From Candidatus Proximibacter danicus (lineage in GTDB: Bacteria > Pseudomonadota > Gammaproteobacteria > Burkholderiales > Rhodocyclaceae), in the NCBI GenBank assembly GCA_016710885.1, contig JADJUC010000010.1:62001-126000 (forward strand): DNA of 64,000 nt, given 5' to 3'. A model generated the notes under the pieces. The model was given only the letters and a program-made list of their open reading frames with translations, did not search any database and had not been told where the DNA came from. Within the stretch, counting starts at the first letter, position 1; each line of letters opens with the position of its first letter. The translations under genes were made by a program, and so were the position numbers. Shown here in pieces: positions 34,828-42,421 of the stretch.

Positions 34828-35820
34828 ATGAAACCGGGTTCAATGATCGTTCCTGCTTTTTTTCGCTGGCTTGCGCTGGCACTGACGGTGCTGATTCAAC
34901 CGGCGCTGGCGCAGAACAAACAGCCGCAAGGCGGGGGTGGCAGCCCATCGCTGCAGTCACCCGCTATTCAGCAAGCGCGGCCAACTGTTGAAGCTCCGGC
35001 CCTTCCCGGTGTTACAGATGACGGCGCCACCAAGACCCATGAAACGGTACGTGCGGCTCTCGGCGATTCGGCTTACGACGAGGCGCAGGGCCGTCTTGTC
35101 GATCAGGCCATTCCGGTCGAGGATCTGGTGGTCCTCATCCTTGAGCGAATGGCTGACGATGCTGTGGCTGATCTCGAAGACATGCTGGATGAAATGGCCA
35201 GGAGTCGCGACGAACGCGCAGCACTTCGCGCCAAGCGGCATCAGGAAAGGCTTGACGCGCAGGAACTTGATCGGCGCCGTCAGAGGGCGCTTGAGGAAAA
35301 ACGGAACGCCGCCCGCCAGGCGGAGCGCGATGCACGCAATGCGGCCCGGCATGCGGCGCGCGAGGCCAGGGAAAATGAACGGGATCGTCTGCGCGAGGCG
35401 CGTGCGGCCGAGCGCCACAAACGCTGGGTGGCCCGGGAGAAGGCGCGGATGGAGCGCGAGGCGCGCCGCGAGCAGCGCCAGTCCGCGCGTGAGGAAGTGC
35501 GCGAGGCGAGACGCGAAGCCCGCGAACAACGCAGGCGCAAGAGTCACCTGGTGGCATCGCTGGTGTCGGCGGTCGTTGATCAGTTCAATGCCGAGGGCGG
35601 CCCGCAGCCAGCGCGCGTCGTATCGATTCTGGAACAGATCGACAGTCAGGTAGGGAGTCTCACAGTGCCGCCGCCGGGGTCTGGCAGCGACAAGAAAAAC
35701 GACAAGGATGCCGAAACGCTTGATCGACAGCTGAAATCACTGCAGGCGATCTGGGCGGAATTCGTGGCGGCCACTGGCGCATCGTCGTCGGGCAGCGTGC
35801 GCTGCGCGAAGTGCGACTAG
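34828..35820 (+). CDS. Exported protein with long Arg/Glu-rich helix
   Basis: I do not recognise this 330-aa protein. It has a signal peptide (cleavage near PALAQ, residue 28), a Pro/Gly-rich stretch, a short helical part (VEDLVVLILERMADDAVADLEDMLDEM), then about 110 residues of almost uninterrupted Arg/Glu/Ala-rich helix (roughly 125-240), a short domain (LVASLVSAVVDQF) and a tail ending CAKCD. The charged region looks like a single stable helix or coiled coil. GGGAGG precedes ATG 34828. It lies alone between rsmI and pyrC. Confidence 0.6.
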   Translation: MKPGSMIVPAFFRWLALALTVLIQPALAQNKQPQGGGGSPSLQSPAIQQARPTVEAPALPGVTDDGATKTHETVRAALGDSAYDEAQGRLVDQAIPVEDLVVLILERMADDAVADLEDMLDEMARSRDERAALRAKRHQERLDAQELDRRRQRALEEKRNAARQAERDARNAARHAAREARENERDRLREARAAERHKRWVAREKARMEREARREQRQSAREEVREARREAREQRRRKSHLVASLVSAVVDQFNAEGGPQPARVVSILEQIDSQVGSLTVPPPGSGSDKKNDKDAETLDRQLKSLQAIWAEFVAATGASSSGSVRCAKCD

Positions 35821-35856
35821 CGTTAGAATAGTGGGATTGCACGCAATGATCGACCC

Positions 35857-36909
35857 ATGAACTCCTCAAAACCGACACGCCTCACCCTCACCCGCCCCGA
35901 CGACTGGCACCTGCATCTGCGTGATGACGACGCGTTGGCTGCCGTCCTGCCGCACACCGCGCGCCAGTTTGCGCGCGCCATCGTCATGCCCAACCTGAAG
36001 CCGCCGGTGACCACTGTGGCGATGGCGGCCGCTTATCGCGGCCGCATTCTGGCCGCGCTGCCATCCGGGATGGCTTTCGAGCCGCTGATGACGCTGTACC
36101 TCACCGACAACACGCCGGCCGAAGAAATCCGTGCTGCCGTGGCCTCGGACTTCGTCAAGGCGGTGAAACTGTACCCGGCCGGGGCAACCACCAATTCGGA
36201 TGCGGGTGTGACCAACCTGGCACATTGCGACACGGCGCTGGCCGAGATGGCCAGGCTTGGCCTGCCGCTGCTGGTGCATGGCGAAGTGACCGATCCGGCG
36301 GTGGACTTGTTCGACCGCGAGGCGGTTTTCATCGAGCAAGTGCTGTCGCCGCTCCTCAAGCGCCATCCGACGCTGCGCGTGGTCATGGAGCACATCACCA
36401 CCAAGGATGCAGCCCAGTTCGTTGCCGATGCCGGCGACAACGTCGCGGCGACGATCACCGCCCATCACCTGCTCTACAACCGCAACGCCATCTTCCAGGG
36501 GGGCGTGCGGCCACACTGGTACTGCCTGCCGGTGCTGAAGCGCGAGGTGCATCGCGAGGCACTGGTGCGGGCGGCCATCTCCGGCAATCCCAAATTCTTC
36601 CTCGGTACCGACTCGGCGCCGCACGCACGCGGCGCCAAGGAGGCGGCCTGCGGGTGTGCCGGGTGTTATACCGCCAATGCCGCAATGGAGCTGTATGCCG
36701 AGGTTTTCGAGGCTGCCGGTGCGCTGGGCCGGCTGGAAGCCTTTGCCAGTTTCTTCGGCCCGGATTTCTATCGGCTGCCGCGCAACAGCGGCACCATCAC
36801 GCTGGAAAAGCGTTCGCAGCCGGTGCCGGAATCGTATGCTTACGTCAGCGGCGATACGCTGGTGCCGCTGCGGGCCGGGGAAACATTGCGCTGGCGCTTC
36901 GTCGACTAA
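35857..36909 (+). CDS. pyrC: Dihydroorotase
   Basis: The 350-aa class II dihydroorotase cyclises carbamoyl-aspartate to dihydroorotate in pyrimidine synthesis. The metal site HLHLRD appears near residue 19 (DDWHLHLRDDD). Also seen are the AVKLYPAGATTNSDAGV segment with the metal-bridging lysine, LLVHGEVTD, VMEHITTKDA and GTDSAPHARGAKE. Length is typical. A small lipoprotein gene follows 8 bp later on the same strand. Confidence 0.95.
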   Translation: MNSSKPTRLTLTRPDDWHLHLRDDDALAAVLPHTARQFARAIVMPNLKPPVTTVAMAAAYRGRILAALPSGMAFEPLMTLYLTDNTPAEEIRAAVASDFVKAVKLYPAGATTNSDAGVTNLAHCDTALAEMARLGLPLLVHGEVTDPAVDLFDREAVFIEQVLSPLLKRHPTLRVVMEHITTKDAAQFVADAGDNVAATITAHHLLYNRNAIFQGGVRPHWYCLPVLKREVHREALVRAAISGNPKFFLGTDSAPHARGAKEAACGCAGCYTANAAMELYAEVFEAAGALGRLEAFASFFGPDFYRLPRNSGTITLEKRSQPVPESYAYVSGDTLVPLRAGETLRWRFVD

Positions 36910-36917
36910 GGGGGCCG

Positions 36918-37340
36918 ATGATGAACAAACTTGTACTGCCACTCCTGTTGTTGCCGCTGCTTTCCGGCTGCATCAACGATGGGATCGCCATGCGCATCGA
37001 CGGGCCGGAGCACGCAGTTTCGTTGCTGCGCGGGCAAAAGCTGTTCTGGGAAAAGAAGATGGACCTGGAAGTCGTGGTGGCGCGCATGCCCGATTGTCAG
37101 CGCCGCTTCTCGCTGGAGCCGGCCGCCGTCAGCCCCAGTTTCAAGGTTGATGTCTATATGACCGGGCCGAACGCCTTCCTGCTGGAGCAGGGCAAGTACC
37201 TCTATTCCGTTGAAACGCAGACCTGCCAGAAATTCGAGAAGCTCGCCGCGCCTCCCGAGGGCGGCAAGGGCGAACTGGTCGGGGTCTTCCGCGAGGAAGC
37301 CGGCAAACTGGTATTTGTGGCGGCACAGCCGCCCAAGTAA
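36918..37340 (+). CDS. Small hypothetical lipoprotein
   Basis: The 140-aa protein has a lipobox LSGC after a Leu-rich signal (LVLPLLLLPLLSGC), so it is a predicted lipoprotein. The mature part of about 120 residues carries three cysteines besides the anchor and no domain I recognise. ATG 36918 and ATG 36921 are adjacent; an AAGGGGG stretch precedes both. It begins 8 bp after pyrC and ends where the DUF3025 frame begins, so the three are likely co-transcribed. Confidence 0.7.
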   Translation: MMNKLVLPLLLLPLLSGCINDGIAMRIDGPEHAVSLLRGQKLFWEKKMDLEVVVARMPDCQRRFSLEPAAVSPSFKVDVYMTGPNAFLLEQGKYLYSVETQTCQKFEKLAAPPEGGKGELVGVFREEAGKLVFVAAQPPK

Positions 37341-38159
37341 TTGACTGGCAGCTTGCCTGCATCGAGTACTGTCCCGGTGCCGTGCTTTTCGTCTCCGCTC
37401 TTCTTTCCACTGGCGCCGCTGCTGGCGCGTCTACCTCACGCCCCTGATCTGCCTTCGCTGGCGGCGCTGGCCGAGCTGTGTGGCCCCCGGACTGCGACCG
37501 GGCTGCCTCTCCGTTTTGTGCCGCCACAGCCCGACGGGCTGGGCTACGAGGCGCGCATTGCCGCATGCGGCGAAGTCGAAACCCGGCTGGACAACTGGCA
37601 CGACTGGTTCAATGGCTTGGTCTGGCTGACTTTTCCCAAAGCCAAGGCAGCGCTTTCCGCTCGCCACGCCCACGAGCTGAACCTGCAAGCAGATAGTCGC
37701 GGGCAGGCGCGCGACGCGATGACCCATTTCGACGAATGCGGGGCCGTGGTTGTGGCCGAGGATGCATCACTGCTCGAACTGCTGCAGGGCTTCCGCTGGC
37801 GGGAGCTGTTTGTCGAGCGGCGAGCGGAGGCGGTGGCAGGCTTGCGCATCTTCGTCTTCGGCCATGCCACCTATGAGGCGCTGCTCACCCCATTTCGAGG
37901 CTTGACGGCGAAGTGCGTACTGACCCCGGTTCAGGCAGGCTGGCTTGCCCGCCCGTTGGCCGAGCAACTGGCCGAAATCGACGAATGGCTGGCGCAGGAC
38001 TTCGCTGCCGGCAAACACGGTGATCCGCGCGGCTGGCAGCCCTTGCCGCTGCTGGGTGTGCCGGGCGTGGTGCCCGACAGCGAAAATCCCGCCTATTACG
38101 ACGATGTCTGGCAGTTCCGCCCCGGCCGCACGCGTATAATCCGCCCTGAAGCTGGCTAG
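37341..38159 (+). CDS. DUF3025 domain protein
   Basis: The 272-aa protein of the DUF3025 family is recognisable by LDNWHDWFNGLVWLTFPKAKAALSARHAHEL, VFGHATYEALLTPFRGLTAKCV and the tail LLGVPGVVPDSENPAYYDD. There is no known function. The start is uncertain: the TTG at 37341 directly follows the lipoprotein stop codon and GTG 37377 is a shorter option. The last 12 bases overlap the 5' end of rnpB, and the rnpB -10 box lies inside this coding region. Confidence 0.75.
   Translation: MTGSLPASSTVPVPCFSSPLFFPLAPLLARLPHAPDLPSLAALAELCGPRTATGLPLRFVPPQPDGLGYEARIAACGEVETRLDNWHDWFNGLVWLTFPKAKAALSARHAHELNLQADSRGQARDAMTHFDECGAVVVAEDASLLELLQGFRWRELFVERRAEAVAGLRIFVFGHATYEALLTPFRGLTAKCVLTPVQAGWLARPLAEQLAEIDEWLAQDFAAGKHGDPRGWQPLPLLGVPGVVPDSENPAYYDDVWQFRPGRTRIIRPEAG
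38135..38140 (+). promoter_or_regulatory. -10 box of rnpB inside the DUF3025 gene
   Basis: A perfect TATAAT ends 7 bp before the 5' end of RNase P RNA. No good -35 box is visible, so the upstream contact may differ. Confidence 0.6.
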
Positions 38160-38497
38160 GCAACCGCCGGGTACGCAAGTACCGGGAGGAAAGTCCGGGC
38201 TCCGTAGAGCAGGATGCCGGTTAACGACCGGACGCCGTGAGGCGATGGAAAGTGCAACAGAGAACAGACCGCCGATGGCTCATTCGTGAGATCAGGCAAG
38301 GGTGAAACGGCGAGGTAAGAGCTCACCGCGGACGTGGTAACACGGACGGCACGGCAAACCCCATCCGGAGCAAGACCAAATAGGGAAGCAACAGGCGTGG
38401 CTCGCGCTGCTTCCGGGTAGGTTGCTTGAGCGGCGTGGCAACACGTCGCCTAGAGGAATGGTTGCCCACGACAGAACCCGGCTTATCGGCCAGCTTC
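38148..38497 (+). rRNA. rnpB: RNase P RNA, bacterial type A (ncRNA, not ribosomal)
   Basis: This entry is the catalytic RNA of RNase P, which matures tRNA 5' ends; it is not an rRNA, and a duplicate entry under ncRNA follows. The 5' GAAGCTGGC pairs with the 3' GCCAGCTTC to close P1. Conserved cores are present: GAGGAAAGTCCGGGCT, AGGGTGAAACGGCGAGGTAAGAG and AGAGGAATGGTTGCCCACGACAG. Confidence 0.05.
38148..38497 (+). ncRNA. rnpB: RNase P RNA, bacterial type A
   Basis: The catalytic RNA of RNase P, which cleaves 5' leaders from pre-tRNAs, has about 350 nt. The 5' GAAGCTGGC pairs with the 3' GCCAGCTTC to close helix P1. Conserved cores are present: GAGGAAAGTCCGGGCT (CR I), GGTGAAACGGCGAGGTAAG (CR II-III) and AGAGGAATGGTTGCCCACGA with ACAGAACCCGGCTTA (CR V). 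The first 10 bases overlap the end of DUF3025. Its 3' third is repeated 1317 bp downstream, around a one-gene cassette. Confidence 0.97.
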
Positions 38498-38505
38498 ACC
38501 TCACA
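38378..38505 (+). repeat. Direct repeat, left copy (3' end of intact rnpB)
   Basis: This 128-bp segment covers the 3' third of rnpB plus 8 bp and recurs at 39695-39822 with only two mismatches that I can see. The left copy keeps RNA base pairing (GCGGCGTG with CACGTCGC). It is a candidate attachment-site duplication. Confidence 0.85.
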
Positions 38506-38507
38506 TC

Positions 38508-38544
38508 AAAACCGGCGGCCCCCGATTCGGAGTCGCCGGTTTTT
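38508..38544 (+). terminator. Terminator of rnpB
   Basis: AACCGGCG (38510-38517) pairs with CGCCGGTT (38534-38541), with CCGA/TCGG in the inner part, and is followed by Ts. Confidence 0.75.
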
Positions 38545-38579
38545 CGAGCGGCTTGCGTAGCCGCCAGTCTTTCTGCATA

Positions 38580-38612
38580 GTTATACTCAGTTTTAAATAT
38601 TTTGAGTATAAC
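38580..38612. promoter_or_regulatory. Perfect 10-bp inverted repeat ahead of the nucleotidyltransferase gene
   Basis: GTTATACTCA (38580-38589) and its exact complement (38603-38612) flank a 13-bp AT-rich centre. The element includes promoter-like TATACT and ends just before possible start codons, which suggests an autoregulatory operator. Confidence 0.6.
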
Positions 38613-38634
38613 CGTGCAAACCAAACCGCTTTCC

Positions 38635-39654
38635 ATGGCTGCCCAGACTGCCTTTGCCCAGGTGGCGGAAGCGGTATTGACGGCCGAGCATCTCAGAACG
38701 GTGGCCGATCTTTCGGGAGCGTTCACCTCCAAGCGCGTCAAGGGGCATCAATACTGGTACTACCAGTTCTCCGAACCGTCTGGAGCCCGGCGCCAGATTT
38801 TCGTTGGCCCGGACAACGATGCCGTCCGCGCGTTGATCGCGAAGGCTGAACAGCCGGGCGAGCAGAACGTCGAAGCATTGGCCCGCGCAGCCTTGTCTCT
38901 GGGGTGCGGTGAACTCCTGCCGCGGCACTTCAAGGTGCTGCGCCGCCTGTCGGAGTACGGCTTCTTTCGTTCCGGCGGTGTGCTGATCGGCACTCACGCG
39001 TTCGTCGCCTACGGCAACATGCTTGGCGTGCAGTGGACAGGCGCTGATGCAGCGCGGACGCAGGACATCGACTTTGCCCATGCTGGCAAGAACATCTCGC
39101 TGGCGCTGGCGCCGAATTTTCAGGTGCAGACGCATGCGGCCATCGAATCGCTGGAGATGGGCTTTCTGCCGATTTCGGGCATGTCCGGAAAAACCGGCGG
39201 CGCCTACCTCATTCCGAACGAAAAGGAGTTCCGTCTCGATTTCCTTACAACCGCCCGACGCGGCGGCGAGATCCCCTACGAACATCCCGATCTGCACGTC
39301 ACCCTGCAGCCGCTGAAGTTCATGGAGTTCTCGCTGGTGAACGTGCAACAGACAGCATTGCTGTCGCGCAATGGCGCCATCATGGCGAACGTTCCCCATC
39401 CGGCACGTTACGCACTGCACAAACTCATTGTTGCCGGAGAGCGGGAGGGCATTTTTCTGGCAAAGGCCGGCAAGGACCTGATGCAAGCCGGCCTGTTGCT
39501 CAGCGTGCTCAGAGAGGCCGTCCCCTGGCAAGTGGAAGAGGCGTGGGAGGATTTGAAGGAGCGCGGCACCGGCTGGACTGGCCGCGCACGGCGCGGGCTG
39601 GCGGCACTGGCGAAACGATTCCCGACTGAGCGGTTTGGCGAGTGGCTGGAATGA
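38635..39654 (+). CDS. GSU2403-family nucleotidyltransferase-fold protein
   Basis: The 339-aa protein (from ATG 38635) resembles the GSU2403/NTP_transf_8 group. An N-terminal helical part is followed by SKRVKGHQYWYYQFS and a nucleotidyltransferase-like core with GVLIGTHAFVAYGNMLG, the acidic RTQDIDFAHA (Asp-x-Asp position) and FRLDFLTT (third acidic residue). A C-terminal helical tail follows (RYALHKLIVAGER). Such proteins can resemble toxin-antitoxin or AbiEii-like transferases, but the activity here is unknown. GTG 38614 and TTG 38602 are alternative starts. It is the only gene of a cassette flanked by rnpB 3' repeats. Confidence 0.75.
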   Translation: MAAQTAFAQVAEAVLTAEHLRTVADLSGAFTSKRVKGHQYWYYQFSEPSGARRQIFVGPDNDAVRALIAKAEQPGEQNVEALARAALSLGCGELLPRHFKVLRRLSEYGFFRSGGVLIGTHAFVAYGNMLGVQWTGADAARTQDIDFAHAGKNISLALAPNFQVQTHAAIESLEMGFLPISGMSGKTGGAYLIPNEKEFRLDFLTTARRGGEIPYEHPDLHVTLQPLKFMEFSLVNVQQTALLSRNGAIMANVPHPARYALHKLIVAGEREGIFLAKAGKDLMQAGLLLSVLREAVPWQVEEAWEDLKERGTGWTGRARRGLAALAKRFPTERFGEWLE

Positions 39655-39694
39655 GGTGAGGGTTCGTTCTTTTCAATTGAGCCCCTTTGATTCG

Positions 39695-39822
39695 AAATAG
39701 GGAAGCAACAGGCGTGGCTCGCCCTGCTTCCGGGTAGGTTGCTTGAGCGGCGTGGCAACACGTGGCCTAGAGGAATGGTTGCCCACGACAGAACCCGGCT
39801 TATCGGCCAGCTTCACCTCACA
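39695..39822 (+). pseudogene. Duplicated 3' fragment of rnpB (right repeat copy)
   Basis: This 128-bp copy of the rnpB 3' third differs at two visible positions. One change (CACGTGGC instead of CACGTCGC) breaks a helix that the left copy forms, consistent with loss of function. It lacks the rest of the RNA. It marks the right edge of the cassette and sits directly before a strong terminator. Confidence 0.88.
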
Positions 39823-39824
39823 AT

Positions 39825-39865
39825 AAAAAACCGGCGTCAGGCCAAAACCTGACGCCGGTTTTTTT
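39825..39865. terminator. Strong bidirectional terminator
   Basis: CCGGCGTCAGG (39831-39841) pairs perfectly with 39848-39858 across a 6-nt loop. It has As before and seven Ts after, so it can end transcription from either side. It is probably the original rnpB terminator and also serves gst. Confidence 0.9.
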
Positions 39866-39878
39866 CGCCAATTGCTGC

Positions 39879-40481
39879 CTACAACAAACCTTCCTTCTTC
39901 AGCGTCTGCTGCACGCCCGGCCGGGCGGCGACGCGGGCCTGGAAGGCGATCAGCGCCGGCCATGGCGCAAGGTCGATCTTTACCCATTTGCTCCAGTTGA
40001 GCACGGTAAACAGATAGGCGTCAGCGACGCTGAAATCGTTGCCCAGCAGGTACGGCTGCTGCTCCAGAACGGTGGCCAGGTGGGAAAAACGTGCTGCCAG
40101 CGTGGTGCGGACCACTTCCTGCCATTCGGCCGGGGCGTTGCGGAAGAGCGGGCTGAAGCCCTTGTGCACTTCGGTCGAAATGAAGTTCAGCCACTCCTGC
40201 AGGCGAACGCGGTCCATGGTTCCGGCGGTGGGGGCGAGCTTTTTCGCGGGCGCCAGGTCGGCCAGGTACTGGACGATGGCCGGGCCTTCGGTCAGTACTT
40301 CGCCGCCGTCGGTGACCAGCATCGGCACATAACCCTTGGCGTTGATGGCGTTGAAGTCGTCGCCATGCTCGGTTTTCTTGGTCTTCAGATCCACCTTGAT
40401 CAGTTCGTGGGGCAGTCCGGCCTCGCACAGGACGATGTGCGGGGAAAGGGAACAGGCGCCGGGGCTGTAGTAGAGCTTCAT
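39879..40481 (-). CDS. gstA: Glutathione S-transferase
   Basis: The 200-aa cytosolic GST is of the bacterial beta class. The thioredoxin-like N-terminal domain starts MKLYYSPGACSLSPHIVLCEAGLPHEL, where Cys10 is the expected catalytic or mixed-disulphide residue of beta-class enzymes, and contains GYVPMLVTDGGEVLTEGPAIVQYLAD for glutathione binding. The C-terminal helical domain includes GNDFSVADAYLF. GGAG precedes ATG 40481. It stands alone, back to back with the dcw cluster, with a terminator at its end. Confidence 0.93.
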   Translation of the reverse strand: MKLYYSPGACSLSPHIVLCEAGLPHELIKVDLKTKKTEHGDDFNAINAKGYVPMLVTDGGEVLTEGPAIVQYLADLAPAKKLAPTAGTMDRVRLQEWLNFISTEVHKGFSPLFRNAPAEWQEVVRTTLAARFSHLATVLEQQPYLLGNDFSVADAYLFTVLNWSKWVKIDLAPWPALIAFQARVAARPGVQQTLKKEGLL

Positions 40482-40675
40482 GTGTTTCTCCGTTGGGGGG
40501 TATTGAGCAGACCTGCTGCATGTCATCCGGGTTCCTGGAGTTTTTGCCCCGCTTCTAATAAAGCACTTTAAGTTGCATTTCGCGATGATTGTTTTTTAAG
40601 GGAAAATTCTTTGAAAATTTGCTAAAGAAACGCGCCTAAGTCCTTGTCGCCATTGAAAAAAATCACAAAAACCCC

Positions 40676-40704
40676 TTGACCCGATGTTCTTTGATGTCTT
40701 AAAG
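40676..40704 (+). promoter_or_regulatory. Promoter of the dcw cluster
   Basis: TTGACC (40676-40681) is followed after 17 bp by TTAAAG (40699-40704), with TAAAGT one base further as an alternative. It lies directly ahead of the MraZ-type repeats. Confidence 0.6.
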
Positions 40705-40730
40705 TGGGAAAAAGTGGTACGAAGTGGGTC
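40702..40730 (+). promoter_or_regulatory. MraZ boxes
   Basis: Three GTGG-core repeats (GTGGGA at 40704, GTGGTA at 40714, GTGGGT at 40724) stand exactly 10 bp apart, matching the known direct-repeat operator of MraZ. They overlap the -10 box, so MraZ should repress its own operon. Confidence 0.8.
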
Positions 40731-40776
40731 GACAGGCAAAAACGGGGACTTCCCCGGGAGAGGAAAGGCGAGGTTC

Positions 40777-41223
40777 ATGTTTTTCGGAGCGGCTGCACTC
40801 AGTCTCGACGCCAAAGGGCGGCTGGCCATCCCGGCCCGCCACCGTGATGCGCTCGTTGCTGCCGCCAATGGCACCCTGGTCCTGACTGCCCACCCGCATC
40901 GCTGTCTTCTCCTTTACCCCAATCCCGCCTGGGAGCCGATCCGCGACAAGGTTCTGGCTGCCCCCAGCCTTGACCCCCGCTCCGCTGCGATCAAGCGCCT
41001 GCTGGTGGGTTTTGCCCGCGACGAACAGATGGACTCGGCCGGCCGCTTGCTGATTGCGCCGGAGCTGCGCCAGTTTGCGCAGTTCGAGAAGCAGGTCTGG
41101 CTCGTCGGGCAGGGTTCCCATTTTGAAATCTGGTCCGATGCCGGCTGGCAGAAGCAGCAGGAGGCGATCTTCGCCCTTGGCGATCAGCTGCTGCCGCCCG
41201 GCCTAGAGGATTTGGCCTTGTGA
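40777..41223 (+). CDS. mraZ: Transcriptional regulator MraZ
   Basis: The 148-aa protein has two AbrB-like half-domains with the MraZ motif DAKGRLAIPARHRDAL near residue 11 and the second copy DSAGRLLIAPELRQFAQF. It forms a ring and represses the dcw promoter by binding GTGGG repeats, three of which lie 50-75 bp upstream. ATG 40777 follows GGCGAGG; a longer frame upstream is not MraZ-like. Its stop overlaps the rsmH GTG start. Confidence 0.95.
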   Translation: MFFGAAALSLDAKGRLAIPARHRDALVAAANGTLVLTAHPHRCLLLYPNPAWEPIRDKVLAAPSLDPRSAAIKRLLVGFARDEQMDSAGRLLIAPELRQFAQFEKQVWLVGQGSHFEIWSDAGWQKQQEAIFALGDQLLPPGLEDLAL

Positions 41224-42146
41224 AAGCGCCCGCGCAGCACCTGACGGTTCTGCTGCGGGAGGCGGTCGAGGCGCTGGCAATCAAGCCTGCCGGCGTTTAC
41301 GTAGACGCCACCTTCGGTCGCGGCGGCCACAGCAAGGCGATTCTCGAGCAGTTGGGTCCGGAGGGGCGCCTGCTGGCCCTGGATCGCGATCCGCAAGCCA
41401 TCGAAGTGGCGGCGACGATCGGCGACAAGCGATTGATGGTTGTGCACCGTGCCTTCGGCGAAATCGCCGAGGCGGTGCGCGAAGCGGGATTCGGCAAGGT
41501 GGATGGCGTGCTCATGGATATCGGGGTGTCGTCACCGCAGCTGGATGAGGGGGGGCGGGGGTTCAGCTTCCGTTTCGATGCGCCACTCGACATGCGGATG
41601 GATACCACGCAGGGCGAGACGGCCGCGGAATGGCTGGCACGGGCCGAGATAAGAGAAATTACACAAGTGGTGAGGGACTATGGCGAAGAACGGTTTGCTT
41701 TCCAGATTGCAAAGAAGATTGTGGCTGCTCGGAGCGAGCGGCCTATTGCAACCACAGGGCAGCTTGCCGCGCTCGTACGCGAGGCCGTGCGGACCCGCGA
41801 GCCCGGCCAGGACCCGGCGACGCGCACCTTTCAAGCTTTACGGATTCATATCAATCAAGAGCTCGAGCAACTTGCGCTAGCCCTGCCACAGGCGCGCGAC
41901 GTGCTTAATCCGGAAGGGCGGCTGGTGGTCATCAGCTTTCACTCCCTCGAAGACCGAATCGTCAAACGCTTCATGCGCGACGAAGCGGCGCCGGACAACC
42001 TTCCCAAAAATCTTCCCCTCAAGGCTTCGCAGTTGCCGCCGGCGCGCATGACGCTGGTCGGCAAGGCGCTCAAGCCCTCTGCCGCGGAAATCGCAGCCAA
42101 TCCGCGTGCCCGCAGCGCGGTGATGCGCGTAGCGGAGAAATGTTGA
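41220..42146 (+). CDS. rsmH: 16S rRNA m4C1402 N4-methyltransferase
   Basis: The 308-aa enzyme methylates N4 of C1402 of 16S rRNA, complementing RsmI, which also occurs in this window and acts on the same base. Motifs are HLTVLLREAVEAL, VDATFGRGGHSKAIL (SAM site near residue 30) and VISFHSLEDRIVKRFMR. The GTG start overlaps the mraZ stop. Confidence 0.96.
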   Translation: MKAPAQHLTVLLREAVEALAIKPAGVYVDATFGRGGHSKAILEQLGPEGRLLALDRDPQAIEVAATIGDKRLMVVHRAFGEIAEAVREAGFGKVDGVLMDIGVSSPQLDEGGRGFSFRFDAPLDMRMDTTQGETAAEWLARAEIREITQVVRDYGEERFAFQIAKKIVAARSERPIATTGQLAALVREAVRTREPGQDPATRTFQALRIHINQELEQLALALPQARDVLNPEGRLVVISFHSLEDRIVKRFMRDEAAPDNLPKNLPLKASQLPPARMTLVGKALKPSAAEIAANPRARSAVMRVAEKC

Positions 42147-42421
42147 TGCTGCGCACCAACATGGCCCTTCTCTTCTTTGTCGTCTTCTGTGCACTGGGTG
42201 TGGTGACCTCGCAGCACAAGGGGCGCAAGCTCTTCCAGGCGCTGGAGGCCGAGCAGGAACGCGCCAAGCAGCTGGATGTCGAGTTCGGTCAGTTGCAGCT
42301 TGAATTGTCGACCTGGGCGACGCATCCGCGGGTCGAGAAAATTGCCCGTGAACGTCTGCGGATGCGCGTACCCGAGGCCGGACGCCTGCTGGTAGCCTCG
42401 CCGCGAGAGGGGGGGCAATGA
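42146..42421 (+). CDS. ftsL: Cell division protein FtsL
   Basis: The 91-aa bitopic protein has one membrane segment (NMALLFFVVFCALGVVTSQ) and a periplasmic leucine-zipper coiled coil (ALEAEQERAKQLDVEFGQLQLELS). FtsL pairs with FtsB and FtsQ to activate FtsWI. ATG 42146 overlaps the rsmH stop (TGATG); ATG 42140 would add two residues. It ends overlapping ftsI. Confidence 0.92.
   Translation: MLRTNMALLFFVVFCALGVVTSQHKGRKLFQALEAEQERAKQLDVEFGQLQLELSTWATHPRVEKIARERLRMRVPEAGRLLVASPREGGQ

Noticed and set aside
38148..38497. rnpB listed under the rRNA feature type
   Set aside because: RNase P RNA is not ribosomal RNA. The rRNA-typed entry is a duplicate with near-zero confidence and should be ignored in favour of the ncRNA entry.
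38496..38741. 81-codon minus-strand frame over the nucleotidyltransferase gene start
   Set aside because: It overlaps the rnpB terminator, the inverted repeat and the start of a better-supported gene, and has no family pattern.
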